Assembly: GCF_943193005.1 (NCBI RefSeq)
Contig: NZ_CALPCH010000002.1
Span: 147,269-211,268, forward strand
Reading direction: 5' to 3'
Length of the DNA stretch: 64,000 bases
Source of the DNA: Pumilibacter intestinalis
GTDB taxonomy: Bacteria; Bacillota; Clostridia; Christensenellales; Pumilibacteraceae
Each line of letters starts with the position of its first letter. Position 1 is the stretch's first letter. Below the pieces are notes generated by a model. The model saw nothing but the letters and a program-made list of their open reading frames with translations, searched no databases and had not been told where the DNA came from. Below, piece after piece: positions 45,453 to 54,610 of this stretch. The position numbers and the translations under genes were made by a program.

Positions 45453-47807
45453 ATGGATGAGAAATTACTGAAAGTTTTGGAATTCGACGAAATTCGGGCG
45501 CGGCTTGCTAAGTTCGCGGTTTCGTCGCGTGCGAAAGATGAAATATCGCGCATGTTGCCGTTATGCGAGTATAAAGAAGTGGAACGCAACTTGCGGCTTA
45601 CCGAAGAAGCGTATATCGCGAAATACAAGTATTCCGCCAATCCGATATCGGAATTCGACGACGTGAGCGAAATACTCGACAAGGCGAAGGCGGGCGCGGT
45701 GTTGCGGCCGGGGGAATTGCTTAAGGCGGCGAATATTATGCGTTGCGCCCGCATAGCAAAAAGCGAACTCTCCGAGCTCGGCGACGACGTGAGCGAACTT
45801 AAGGCTTTGGTTGCCGCGCTCATACCCGACAGGAACTTTGAAAAGCAGATAGGGGACGCGGTTGCGAGCGAAAACGAACTGAAAGACGACGCGAGCGAAA
45901 AGTTAAGAGACCTAAGGCGCAAAATTCATTCCGCCAACGCAAAGTTGAAAGAGAAACTTGCGAGCTATACTCGCAACGGAAACTTAAGCAAATATTTGCA
46001 AGACAACATTGTTACCGTGCGGTTGGGGCGTTTTGTTCTTCCCGTAAAATCGGAATGCCGTTCAATGGTGCCCGGTCTTATTCACGACCAATCGGGAAGC
46101 GGTTCTACCGTGTTTATAGAGCCGTTTGCAGTAGTGGAGCTAAACAACGAGCTTAAATATTTGCAAATGGAAGAACAGCTCGAAATAGAAAGGATACTTT
46201 CGGAATTGAGTTTGTGCGTTGCGGAAAGAAGTGATATGCTCGAATTTGCGCTCGATAGGTGTACTGTGTTAGACGTAGTATTTGCAAAGTGCGCTTATTC
46301 GGTGAGCATTAACGGCACTATGCCAGTGCTCGATAACGGCAAAAAGTTGTCGCTCAAAAACGCAAGGCATCCGCTTATAGACCCGCACAAGGTTGTTCCG
46401 GTAAGCGTTGAGGTGGGCGAACAATACGATATACTCGTTATCACGGGACCGAATACGGGCGGCAAAACCGTTTGCTTAAAAACGGTGGGACTGTGTTGCT
46501 TGATGGCGTACAGCGGCATATGGATACCGTGCGACAAAAACAGCGTTGTTTCGGTATACGATAATATTTTCTGCGACCTCGGAGACGAGCAGAGCATAGA
46601 GCAGTCGCTCAGTACCTTTTCGGCTCACATAGTAAACGTTGTGAAAATTACGGACGGCATTTCTCCGCGCAGTTTGGTGCTATTGGACGAGCTTGGTTCG
46701 GGTACCGACCCCGTAGAGGGCGCGGCTCTTTCGATAGGAATATTGAAATATTTCGAAATAGTGGGTTGCAAGGGAATTGTTACAACTCATTTTAACGAGC
46801 TGAAAGAGTATGCGCTCGTTTCCGAAAAATTGATGAACGCTTGCATGCAGTTCGACGAAGAAACATTGAAACCCACCTACAAACTTATGGTGGGAGTGCC
46901 GGGAGTGAGCAATGCGTTGAAGATTGCGGGTACTCTCGGGTTAAACGAGTATATTTTGGATAAGGCAAAAGAGAGCATAAGCGACGAGCAAATACGGTTT
47001 GAGACCGTATTGCGTCAGGCACAGTATGCAAAAATGCAAGCGGAAAAGCAAAAAGAGGAAATCGAAGCGGAAAAGCGAATGCTCGAAGAGGAGCGCGTGC
47101 ACATAGAGACGGCGCGGAAAAAAATCGAAGAAAAGCAAGAACGAATACAAAACAACGCCAAGGCGGAAACCGCGCGTTTGATATCCAATATGGTTGCTAA
47201 AGCAAGCGAACTGTTGGACGAACTCAAAGATACCGTTAAAGAAGCCGACGAAGAGGCTTTGCGCAAAGCGCGACAACTGTTTTCCAAGCTCGAGAGAGTA
47301 AAGAACGAGAACGAAGAACGATTGAACCCCGAATACGCCGATTTCGTTGCGGCGTCGGCTAAAGTGGGTCAAAAGGTCATAGTGCGCTCGCTGGGCGGCG
47401 AAGGCGTGTTGCTGTCGCTTGCCGATAAAAAGGGGTTGTATCGCGTGAGAGCGGGCAATATGCAAATTTCCGTTAAAGCGGACGACTTGGCTCAACCGTT
47501 TGCGGCGCGGCAGGAGAGTAAGCCCAAAGAAAAGGTGAAACGCGCGGTTTTGTCCGCGCCCGCCGAACCGTCGGCAGCGGAGATAAAATTGTTGGGCATG
47601 ACCGTTGCGGAAGCAATCGAGGCAATCGAGCCGCTGATACTCTCTTCTTCGTCGGGTACGATAATAAGAATAGTGCACGGCAAGGGCACGGGCGCGTTGG
47701 GAAAGGGAATTCAAGCCTATCTCAAAACTCGTTCGGATATAGCGTCGTACAGATACGGCAGGTACGGCGAGGGCGATACGGGCGTAACTTTGGCGGAAAT
47801 AAAATAG
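45453..47807 (+). CDS. mutS2: Endonuclease MutS2
   Basis: A 784-residue MutS-family ATPase without the mismatch-recognition domain. It has the lever/clamp region, Walker A Gly-Pro-Asn-Thr-Gly-Gly-Lys-Thr, an Asp-Glu-Leu-Gly-Ser-Gly-Thr-Asp Walker B, a Lys/Glu-rich coiled coil (about 520-630), a KOW-like segment and a C-terminal Smr domain with His-Gly-Lys-Gly-Thr-Gly. It acts on branched DNA and on collided ribosomes in studied species. The Smr Leu-Asp-Leu-Arg motif reads Ile-Lys-Leu-Leu. Confidence 0.95.
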   Translation: MDEKLLKVLEFDEIRARLAKFAVSSRAKDEISRMLPLCEYKEVERNLRLTEEAYIAKYKYSANPISEFDDVSEILDKAKAGAVLRPGELLKAANIMRCARIAKSELSELGDDVSELKALVAALIPDRNFEKQIGDAVASENELKDDASEKLRDLRRKIHSANAKLKEKLASYTRNGNLSKYLQDNIVTVRLGRFVLPVKSECRSMVPGLIHDQSGSGSTVFIEPFAVVELNNELKYLQMEEQLEIERILSELSLCVAERSDMLEFALDRCTVLDVVFAKCAYSVSINGTMPVLDNGKKLSLKNARHPLIDPHKVVPVSVEVGEQYDILVITGPNTGGKTVCLKTVGLCCLMAYSGIWIPCDKNSVVSVYDNIFCDLGDEQSIEQSLSTFSAHIVNVVKITDGISPRSLVLLDELGSGTDPVEGAALSIGILKYFEIVGCKGIVTTHFNELKEYALVSEKLMNACMQFDEETLKPTYKLMVGVPGVSNALKIAGTLGLNEYILDKAKESISDEQIRFETVLRQAQYAKMQAEKQKEEIEAEKRMLEEERVHIETARKKIEEKQERIQNNAKAETARLISNMVAKASELLDELKDTVKEADEEALRKARQLFSKLERVKNENEERLNPEYADFVAASAKVGQKVIVRSLGGEGVLLSLADKKGLYRVRAGNMQISVKADDLAQPFAARQESKPKEKVKRAVLSAPAEPSAAEIKLLGMTVAEAIEAIEPLILSSSSGTIIRIVHGKGTGALGKGIQAYLKTRSDIASYRYGRYGEGDTGVTLAEIK

Positions 47808-47820
47808 CGCGGCAAAATAC

Positions 47821-47849
47821 TTGTATTTTCGTGCGAAATTTAGTATAAT
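47821..47849 (+). promoter_or_regulatory. Promoter of the two-component operon
   Basis: TTGTAT at 47821-47826, 17-base spacer, perfect TATAAT at 47844-47849. It starts 14 bases after mutS2 and about 30 bases before the response regulator start. Confidence 0.75.
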
Positions 47850-47880
47850 GAATTCGAGCAAAGTTGAAAGGTGATTTATT

Positions 47881-48594
47881 ATGACAAACCGTAAAATATT
47901 GATAGTCGACGACGACGACAATATTTGCCAACTAATTACGCTGTATCTCGTGAAAGAGGGGTACGGCACGGCTATATGCCACAACGGAAAAGAAGCAATC
48001 CGCGCTATAAAAGACGAAACTTACGATTTGGTATTGCTCGACGTGATGATGCCCGAAATGGACGGATACGAAACGCTTACCGAAGTCAGAAAATTTTCCG
48101 ATATTCCCATAATAATGGTTTCGGCAAAGGGTGAACCTATGGACAAAATAAGCGGGCTCGATTACGGCGCGGACGATTACGTTACGAAGCCGTTCGAACC
48201 GCAAGAGCTTATATCGAGAATTAAAGCTATATTCAGAAGAGCGCAACCCGTGGCGAGAGAGTCGGATAAGGCGGTAAACGCTGATACAAATCCCGATTTG
48301 TCTTACGGAAATTTGTTTGTCAGCTTAAGAAATTATATTGTTAAAGTAGACGAAAAAAATATCGATATGCCCCCTAAAGAAATCGAGCTTTTGTATTGTC
48401 TTGCTTCGCAACCCATGCAGGTTTTTACGCGTGAGCAGTTGCTTAATAAAGTTTGGAGTTCGGATTATCAGGGCGATACTCGCACGGTGGATGTGCACGT
48501 GAAGAGAATACGCCAAAAACTGGGTACGAGCAAAAAATGGCGCATTAACACCGTGTGGGGCGTGGGATACAAGTTCGAAGTGCCGCAGTTATGA
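47881..48594 (+). CDS. OmpR/PhoB-family response regulator
   Basis: A 237-residue regulator: a receiver domain with the acidic Asp-Asp-Asp cluster (10-12), phosphoacceptor Asp54 in Leu-Leu-Asp-Val-Met-Met-Pro, and a C-terminal winged helix with the Asp-Val-His-Val-Lys-Arg-Ile-Arg-x-Lys-Leu recognition helix. It is paired with the histidine kinase through an ATGA overlap. The regulon is unknown. Downstream genes for an unknown membrane protein and sulfur transfer are co-directional and could be part of the operon. Confidence 0.94.
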   Translation: MTNRKILIVDDDDNICQLITLYLVKEGYGTAICHNGKEAIRAIKDETYDLVLLDVMMPEMDGYETLTEVRKFSDIPIIMVSAKGEPMDKISGLDYGADDYVTKPFEPQELISRIKAIFRRAQPVARESDKAVNADTNPDLSYGNLFVSLRNYIVKVDEKNIDMPPKEIELLYCLASQPMQVFTREQLLNKVWSSDYQGDTRTVDVHVKRIRQKLGTSKKWRINTVWGVGYKFEVPQL

Positions 48595-49673
48595 AAATTT
48601 TCGGCAATTACGTATTTCGCGGCATAATATTTTTTGCGGTGTTCGGCGCGTCGGTATTTTGTCCGTTGTTTTTCTTTATGCCCGTTGCGGCAACTCTTTC
48701 GGATAAGATACTTTTGGCTGTGCTCGTTTTGCTCGGCGCGATTGCGGAAATAATATTGTTTGTGTTCTCCAATTACAAACTGCTCATTTCGCCCATGAAA
48801 CACATTAACGAAACGGCGAAAAAGCTCAGCAACGGAGAGTATGACGCAAGAACTCATATAAAAACAGCCGACGAAGAGGTGAAGCGTCTCGGTAAAATCA
48901 CCAATCGCATTGCCGACGAATTCGAAAATCTCGAGCAAATGCGAAAATCGTTCGTTGCCAACGCTTCGCACGAGTTGCGTTCGCCGCTAACATCCATGCA
49001 AGGATTTTTACAGGCGATTCTCGACGGGACAATCGCCGCAGGGGATAGCGAAAAATATTTGAGGATTGTGTTGAGCGAAACCAAACGACTCAATTCGCTT
49101 ATAACCTCTATGCTCGATTTGTCGCGTATGGAGTCGGGCAAATACCCGCTTACCATGTCGCGTTTCGAGATAAACGCCGTAATCAGGCAGATAGTGGAAC
49201 GCTTCGAACCCAATCTGCTTAAAAAAGAATTGCAACTCGACGTTGACTTTGCAAGGAGAGAAAGTTATGTTTTTGCCGATAAGGATAAAATCATACAAGT
49301 GCTCGTAAATCTCATAGACAACGCTGTAAAATATTCTCCGGCTTATTCGAGGATATTGGTTACCACTCATATACACGGTGAAAAGATATATATAGCCGTA
49401 AAAGACCAAGGGTTCGGAATAAGCAAAAAAGACCAACTGCTCATTTGGGACAGGTTTTATATGGCGGATAAGGCGCGTACTCCCAATAAGAGCAAAGGCA
49501 CGGGGCTGGGATTAAGCATAGTAAAAAAGATAATAGACGACCACAAAGAAGCAATTCGCATAGAGAGCAACAAAGGCGCGGGTGCGGCGTTTATATTCAC
49601 GCTTACTTTGTTTAATCCCGCTAAGCATAAGGTAGACGTAGGCACTTTGCGCAAGTCGAGCGCGGAGAAATAG
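48591..49673 (+). CDS. Sensor histidine kinase
   Basis: A 360-residue kinase with two membrane helices (about 9-31 and 39-61) separated by only about eight residues, so there is no external sensor domain. A HAMP segment (62-115), HisKA with phosphoacceptor His127 in Ala-Ser-His-Glu-Leu-Arg-Ser-Pro and a HATPase domain with Asn-x-x-x-Asn-Ala-Val-Lys-Tyr-Ser and Gly-Thr-Gly-Leu-Gly-Leu follow. ATG 48591 overlaps the regulator stop. Similar kinases sense stress in the membrane or through partner proteins. Confidence 0.93.
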   Translation: MKIFGNYVFRGIIFFAVFGASVFCPLFFFMPVAATLSDKILLAVLVLLGAIAEIILFVFSNYKLLISPMKHINETAKKLSNGEYDARTHIKTADEEVKRLGKITNRIADEFENLEQMRKSFVANASHELRSPLTSMQGFLQAILDGTIAAGDSEKYLRIVLSETKRLNSLITSMLDLSRMESGKYPLTMSRFEINAVIRQIVERFEPNLLKKELQLDVDFARRESYVFADKDKIIQVLVNLIDNAVKYSPAYSRILVTTHIHGEKIYIAVKDQGFGISKKDQLLIWDRFYMADKARTPNKSKGTGLGLSIVKKIIDDHKEAIRIESNKGAGAAFIFTLTLFNPAKHKVDVGTLRKSSAEK

Positions 49674-49690
49674 ATTTCGGAGGTTTTAGG

Positions 49691-50302
49691 TTGGATATAT
49701 TTTTTGAACAAAACGTGGATAATCCGCGTATAGAAAAACACAAAAAACGCACGGCGATACTGTCGGTAGTGCGTAAAATTCTGCTCGCAATAGGCGTGAT
49801 TATAATGTTTTTCATTATAATGTTTATGGTGGATTTTTCAACGGCTTTGGGTGCGGCGATAGGTCTTGCCATAGGAGTGTTTTCGGGTGCGCCGTTTATT
49901 TTGGCTTTCATATTCATGGGAAAAATGCTCCGAAATTCCAACACCGAATACGACTACATTTTGAACGGCGGAACGCTTCGCGTAGTGAAAGTGGTTTTGC
50001 GCAATAAGCGCAAGTTGATGTGCACGGTGAGAATGAGCGCGGTTGAATCGATGGGGCGCGTTACGTGCGACGCATACGACAGGTACGCCGCTTCCAAAAA
50101 CGCAAAAAAGCAGTACGCAATTTGCGATTACGAGGACGAAAGCCGTATCGTTTATCTTTCTTACAGAGACGACGGAGAAAATTTCCTGTTGCATATTGAG
50201 CCTAACGACGAAATGCTGTCTGCCTTGAGAAGGAGTTTGCCGCGCATAGGAATTATAGACAAGAGTTTGAATATGCCGTCGGCAGCTGCAAAACAAGCAT
50301 GA
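49691..50302 (+). CDS. Unknown membrane protein, 203 residues
   Basis: I do not recognise the family. It has a short basic N-terminus (Arg-Ile-Glu-Lys-His-Lys-Lys-Arg), two membrane helices close together (about 27-48 and 53-76), then a cytoplasmic domain of about 120 residues with a Leu-Arg-Val-Val-Lys-Val-Val beta strand, many Arg/Lys and two Cys. The TTG start at 49691 has GGAGG at 49679-49683. It lies 17 bases after the kinase and shares ATGA with the cysteine desulfurase gene, so it is probably co-transcribed. It could be an accessory to either. Confidence 0.72.
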   Translation: MDIFFEQNVDNPRIEKHKKRTAILSVVRKILLAIGVIIMFFIIMFMVDFSTALGAAIGLAIGVFSGAPFILAFIFMGKMLRNSNTEYDYILNGGTLRVVKVVLRNKRKLMCTVRMSAVESMGRVTCDAYDRYAASKNAKKQYAICDYEDESRIVYLSYRDDGENFLLHIEPNDEMLSALRRSLPRIGIIDKSLNMPSAAAKQA

Positions 50303-51414
50303 TTTATCTCGATAACGCCGCCACAACGCGAGTGTTCGACTCCGTTGTGAAAGAAATGGAAAGATATTATTCCGAAGAATATTTTAATCCGTCGGCACTG
50401 TATTCGCCCGCTTTCGAGGTGGTAAAAAAAATCGCCGCGGCGCGAGCTTATTTGTGCGATAAACTCGGCGGGGGCGGAAAGTTGTATTTTACATCGTGCG
50501 CAACCGAGTCCAACGCATGGGTTTATAATTGCGGAGTCAAAAACAAAAAAGGTAATATTTTGGTATCTATGGGCGAGCATGCTTCGGGATACGAAAATGC
50601 CCGCGCTCTTGCCGATAAAGGGTTTGACGTAAGATTTGTAAAGCTGTGCGCCGACGGAACGGTGGATATATCGGACTATCAAAGCAAACTCGACGAAAAC
50701 ACAACGCTTGCGTCGGTTATTCATTGCAGTAACGAAACCGGCGCGATTAACGATATTGCGCTGTTATCGCGTATCGCAAAGCAAATCAGTCCGAGGTGCT
50801 TGTTTCATAGCGACGGGGTGCAGGCGTTTTGCAAAATAGACGTAAACTGCGAGCATGCGGGAATAGATTTATACAGCTTGAGCGCGCACAAAATAGGCGG
50901 ACCTAAGGGCATAGGCGCGTTATGGGTTCGCGACGGAATACGCATTGCGCCGTTTATTATAGGCGGAGGGCAGGAAGAGGGCGAAAGGTCGGGGACGGAA
51001 AACGTGGCGGCTATAATGGGATTTTGCCAAGCCGCAAAGGATTTTTCCGCCTTTGACGGCGGGCAAATATTTGCGTTGCGACAAAGAATGAAAAAGGCTC
51101 TCGAAGATATAAAAGACGCGGTATTTAACGAAGCGAGCGAGCAGTCGCCGTACATATTGTCTTTATCGATAGCGGGGATAAAAGCCGAGGTGCTTCAGCG
51201 TAAACTTGCCGACAAAGGGATTTTAATTGGTTTGGGGTCTGCGTGCTCGTCGCGGCTAAAAAAGAACAGAGTGCTGTCTGCCATGGGACGAGATATGCGA
51301 CAAATAGAAGGGAATGTGCGTATCGGTTTCGGGGTTTGCAATCTATCCGACGATATGGACTCGGTTGCAAAAACAATCAAAGAATGCGTGGAGGAACTCC
51401 GATGGAAAAAGTGA
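50299..51414 (+). CDS. Cysteine desulfurase (NifS/IscS family)
   Basis: A 371-residue PLP enzyme that takes sulfur from cysteine. It opens Tyr-Leu-Asp-Asn-Ala-Ala-Thr-Thr, has the PLP lysine in Ser-Ala-His-Lys (K198) and the persulfide Cys in Gly-Ser-Ala-Cys-Ser-Ser (C316). It stands directly before thiI with overlapping reading frames, as in many Firmicutes, so its likely job is to load ThiI with sulfur for 4-thiouridine in tRNA. Confidence 0.93.
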   Translation: MIYLDNAATTRVFDSVVKEMERYYSEEYFNPSALYSPAFEVVKKIAAARAYLCDKLGGGGKLYFTSCATESNAWVYNCGVKNKKGNILVSMGEHASGYENARALADKGFDVRFVKLCADGTVDISDYQSKLDENTTLASVIHCSNETGAINDIALLSRIAKQISPRCLFHSDGVQAFCKIDVNCEHAGIDLYSLSAHKIGGPKGIGALWVRDGIRIAPFIIGGGQEEGERSGTENVAAIMGFCQAAKDFSAFDGGQIFALRQRMKKALEDIKDAVFNEASEQSPYILSLSIAGIKAEVLQRKLADKGILIGLGSACSSRLKKNRVLSAMGRDMRQIEGNVRIGFGVCNLSDDMDSVAKTIKECVEELRWKK

Positions 51415-52571
51415 TAGTCATTCGTTACGGCGAACTTTATCTCAAGGGAAAAAACAGAGATTATTTCGAGCGGTTGCTCATTAAAAACATTAAATACAAG
51501 CTAAAGCCGTTTGATTGCGAATTGGAAATAAACCGAAGCAGATATCTCGTGAAAAATTTTTCCGCTCAATCCGAAAGTAAGATTTTAACGGCTTTGAGCG
51601 CCGTATTCGGAATACATTCTTTGAGCGTTGCCTGTTGTATTCCCAACGTTTACGAGTCTATACTCAAATGCGTTTTGAGCGAAGCTCCCGCGACGGGCAG
51701 TTTTCGCATGAACGTAAACAGGGGCGACAAGAGATATCCCATAACCTCGGTTGCGCTTGCGGCTAAGCTCGGCGACGCGGTTTTATCGGCAAACCCGCAT
51801 TTAACGGTGGATTTGCACGAGCCGCAAAATATTATATGGGTAGACGTGCGCGAGAACGGCATGGCTTACGTATACGGTAAGGTATTGCCGGGTTCGGGCG
51901 GAATGCCGGTAGGTAGCGCGGGAAGAGGTCTTTTGTTGCTTTCGGGCGGCATAGACAGTCCCGTTGCCGGATACATGATGGCAAAGCGCGGCTTGGGCTT
52001 CGACGCTCTGCATTTTCATTCTTATCCGTACACGAGCGAACGCGCCAAAGAAAAAGTGATAAAACTTGCTTCTATAATGCAGAGATATTGCGGTAAAATC
52101 AGACTATATTGCGTGCCCGTTACGAAAATTCAGGAAGCAATACACGCCAAGTGCACCGACTCTTATATGATTACAATTCTTCGCAGGTTCATGATGCGCA
52201 TAGCCGAGCGGGTGGCGAATAAGTACGAGTTGGGTTGTTTGATAAACGGAGAGAGTTTGGGACAGGTTGCGAGCCAAACTCTCGAGAGCATCACCGTTAC
52301 CAACGACACGGTAAAATCGTTGCCCGTGTTCCGCCCGTTGATAGGTATGGACAAGCAGGAAATAATCGATATCTCGCAAAAGATAGATACGTACGAAACT
52401 TCGGTGTTGCCGTATGAAGATTGCTGTACGGTATTTTTACCCGAAAGCCCCGTTACAAAACCTACGCTTAAGCGTGTGGAAGAAGAGGAACTTAAGATTG
52501 AAGATTACGAGCAATTACTCGACGAAGCCGTCGATAATCTCGAAATGCTCAAGCTCGGGCAGGTCGAGTAA
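51402..52571 (+). CDS. thiI: tRNA 4-thiouridine sulfurtransferase ThiI
   Basis: A 389-residue enzyme with an N-terminal ferredoxin-like and THUMP domain (about 1-165) and an ATP pyrophosphatase domain with the PP-loop Ser-Gly-Gly-Ile-Asp-Ser (181-186). A Cys-Cys pair at 341-342 includes the expected catalytic Cys. There is no rhodanese domain, as usual in Firmicutes, so sulfur must come from the neighbouring desulfurase. ATG 51402 has GAGGA before it; an upstream frame inside the desulfurase is not used. Its 3' end overlaps the convergent penicillin-binding protein gene by 57 bases. Confidence 0.95.
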   Translation: MEKVIVIRYGELYLKGKNRDYFERLLIKNIKYKLKPFDCELEINRSRYLVKNFSAQSESKILTALSAVFGIHSLSVACCIPNVYESILKCVLSEAPATGSFRMNVNRGDKRYPITSVALAAKLGDAVLSANPHLTVDLHEPQNIIWVDVRENGMAYVYGKVLPGSGGMPVGSAGRGLLLLSGGIDSPVAGYMMAKRGLGFDALHFHSYPYTSERAKEKVIKLASIMQRYCGKIRLYCVPVTKIQEAIHAKCTDSYMITILRRFMMRIAERVANKYELGCLINGESLGQVASQTLESITVTNDTVKSLPVFRPLIGMDKQEIIDISQKIDTYETSVLPYEDCCTVFLPESPVTKPTLKRVEEEELKIEDYEQLLDEAVDNLEMLKLGQVE

Positions 52572-54548
52572 ATCGAAAATTTCGGGTAACTCGTAATAAG
52601 AATATTCTTTGGGCAAATTGTTTTTGGAAAAATAACTTGAAATACGATACCGTTTTGGTAAATCGGGCGCGGCAAGATATACCGCGCCTTCGTCTTGCAG
52701 TTTTCGCGCGTCTATATCGAGTTTTGCCACACTGTCGGGGATTTCGAACTGCGACTTGTCCGCAAGTATTTCCAATACCCGTTTTGCCGCTATCGTCGGT
52801 TCTTTTCCGCCGTAAATGTTTGCTTCGTTTTCGTCGTTTCCGTACCACACGGCAACGGTGTGGCGCGGGGTGTATGCTACGCAGTAGGCGTCGCTGTTTT
52901 TATCGCCGTGTTCTACCGTTCCCGTTTTTGCCGCCACGTTGCCGAATTGCGAAAGTTTTTTTGCCGTTCCCGTTTGCGCACAATCCAAAAGCATGCGAGT
53001 AATGAGATACGCAGTGTCGTCGCCTACGGCTTTGGTTTCGGCGGTTTTGTTTACGTAAGCGGTCTTTCCGTTTGTGCTAATCGATTTAATATAACTGCTT
53101 TTTTTGTATTTGCCGCCGTTGGCGAGAGTGGAATATGCATCCGCCAAATTGTTCAAAGTAACGCCGTCGCTTAGTCCTCCGAGAGCAATGGCGAGTCCGT
53201 TGTCTTTATCCGAAAATTTCAAACCGAAGCGTGTAGCTACCGATTTGGAGTAGGGAATTCCGCACATATCGGTAAGTTTTACGGCGGGCACGTTGAGAGA
53301 GTTTTTCAAGCTGTCGGACACGGTAACGTTGCCGTAGTATTTATTGTTGAAATTTTTCGGGGAATAACCTCCGAAATCGGTTTTTTCGTCGAGTATAACC
53401 GACGTTGGGAATATCAGTTTTTTTTCGATAGCGGGGGCGTATGATACGAAAGGCTTGATTGTCGAACCGGGTTGCCGCAAAATATCGGTATTGTTATTTG
53501 TGTTCGATACGTCGCAAATCACCGACGAGGTATTGTTTTCTATTACAAGCACGCGTATTTTATACCTATTATCCTGTAGTATGTCAGACAAACTATTACT
53601 AATTTGCTTAATTAAAGCGAAATTTGCGTTTACGGTTATTGTCGGCTTTTGTTCAAACAATTCGTCTTGCAAACAGTCGAGGAGTTCTCCCGCTTCGTTT
53701 ATCGCGTTTTCTATATAACATGCGGCAATATCTTTATAACCTTGCTTTAACTGTAATGGCTTTTCTTTTTCGAGTTTTGCGGTATCGCTCGTAAGTTTGT
53801 TGTTTTTGAGCATGCTCTCCAAAACCGTATTGCGCCTTTTTATGGCTTGGTCGGGGTGGGTGAGCGGGTTAAAGCGCGACGGATTATTTATTATTCCGGC
53901 GAGAAGTGCGCTTTCGGCTATATCGAGCTGTGAAACGTCTTTGTCGAAATAAGAGTGAGCCGCTTGACCGATACCGTAAACATTGTTTCCGAAATAAACT
54001 ATATTGAGATACGCTTCGAGGATTTGTTTTTTATCGTATTCTTTTTCGAGCTGTTTGGCTATGCGAATTTCTCTGAGTTTTCTGCCGAAAGTTTTTTCGT
54101 TTGATAGGTGGGTGTTTTTAATGAGCTGTTGGGTAATCGTGGACGCGCCTTCTCTAAGCGACGCGGAAAGTATATTGTTTTTTGCCGCGCCCAACATTCT
54201 TATATAGTCTATGCCTTTGTGAGAATAAAACCGTTTGTCTTCTATGCTTATAAAAGCGTCTGTCGTCCATTCGGGAATTGTTTCTATCGGCGTGTAAATT
54301 CTGTTTTTGCTGTAAATTCCGTCGGCAATGATATTTCCGTTTTTGTCCGTTATCGTGGCGGTTTGGTGTATTCTCTCCAATTTTTGCGTATCGAGTTCCT
54401 GCCAACCCGCTATTTTCACGTTGGGGTTGGTGAGTATTAAAAATGTTGTACCGGCTATTACGAATAGCGATATTATGATGGTGGATATGATTATTAGCAG
54501 TCGCTTGACTCTCATGCAAATAGTATAGCTATAATGATAAATTTCCAT
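52515..54548 (-). CDS. Class A penicillin-binding protein (PBP1a type)
   Basis: A bifunctional peptidoglycan synthase, 677 residues. One N-terminal membrane helix (about 17-40), a GT51 glycosyltransferase domain with Glu-Asp-Lys-Arg-Phe-Tyr-Ser-His-Lys-Gly (catalytic E103), Gly-Ala-Ser-Thr-Ile-Thr-Gln-Gln and Glu-Ala-Tyr-Leu-Asn, then a transpeptidase domain with Ser-Thr-Ile-Lys (S362), Ser-Leu-Asn and Lys-Thr-Gly-Thr. The first ATG at 54548 has no ribosome site; an alternative ATG at 54515 lies seven bases after a TATACT and could be used. The stop lies inside thiI on the other strand. Confidence 0.92.
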   Translation of the reverse strand: MEIYHYSYTICMRVKRLLIIISTIIISLFVIAGTTFLILTNPNVKIAGWQELDTQKLERIHQTATITDKNGNIIADGIYSKNRIYTPIETIPEWTTDAFISIEDKRFYSHKGIDYIRMLGAAKNNILSASLREGASTITQQLIKNTHLSNEKTFGRKLREIRIAKQLEKEYDKKQILEAYLNIVYFGNNVYGIGQAAHSYFDKDVSQLDIAESALLAGIINNPSRFNPLTHPDQAIKRRNTVLESMLKNNKLTSDTAKLEKEKPLQLKQGYKDIAACYIENAINEAGELLDCLQDELFEQKPTITVNANFALIKQISNSLSDILQDNRYKIRVLVIENNTSSVICDVSNTNNNTDILRQPGSTIKPFVSYAPAIEKKLIFPTSVILDEKTDFGGYSPKNFNNKYYGNVTVSDSLKNSLNVPAVKLTDMCGIPYSKSVATRFGLKFSDKDNGLAIALGGLSDGVTLNNLADAYSTLANGGKYKKSSYIKSISTNGKTAYVNKTAETKAVGDDTAYLITRMLLDCAQTGTAKKLSQFGNVAAKTGTVEHGDKNSDAYCVAYTPRHTVAVWYGNDENEANIYGGKEPTIAAKRVLEILADKSQFEIPDSVAKLDIDARKLQDEGAVYLAAPDLPKRYRISSYFSKNNLPKEYSYYELPEIFDLLDLPELEHFEIIDGFVE

Positions 54549-54566
54549 ACAATGGAGCGTTTTTGC

Positions 54567-54595
54567 TATACATTTTTTGAATTTTCCGTTATAAT
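54567..54595 (+). promoter_or_regulatory. Probable promoter of the miaB-mutS-mutL-miaA operon
   Basis: A perfect TATAAT at 54590-54595 with a weak -35 TATACA at 54567-54572 and a 17-base spacer. It begins 19 bases past the divergent penicillin-binding protein start. Confidence 0.5.
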
Positions 54596-54610
54596 ATATG
54601 CGGAGGCATT

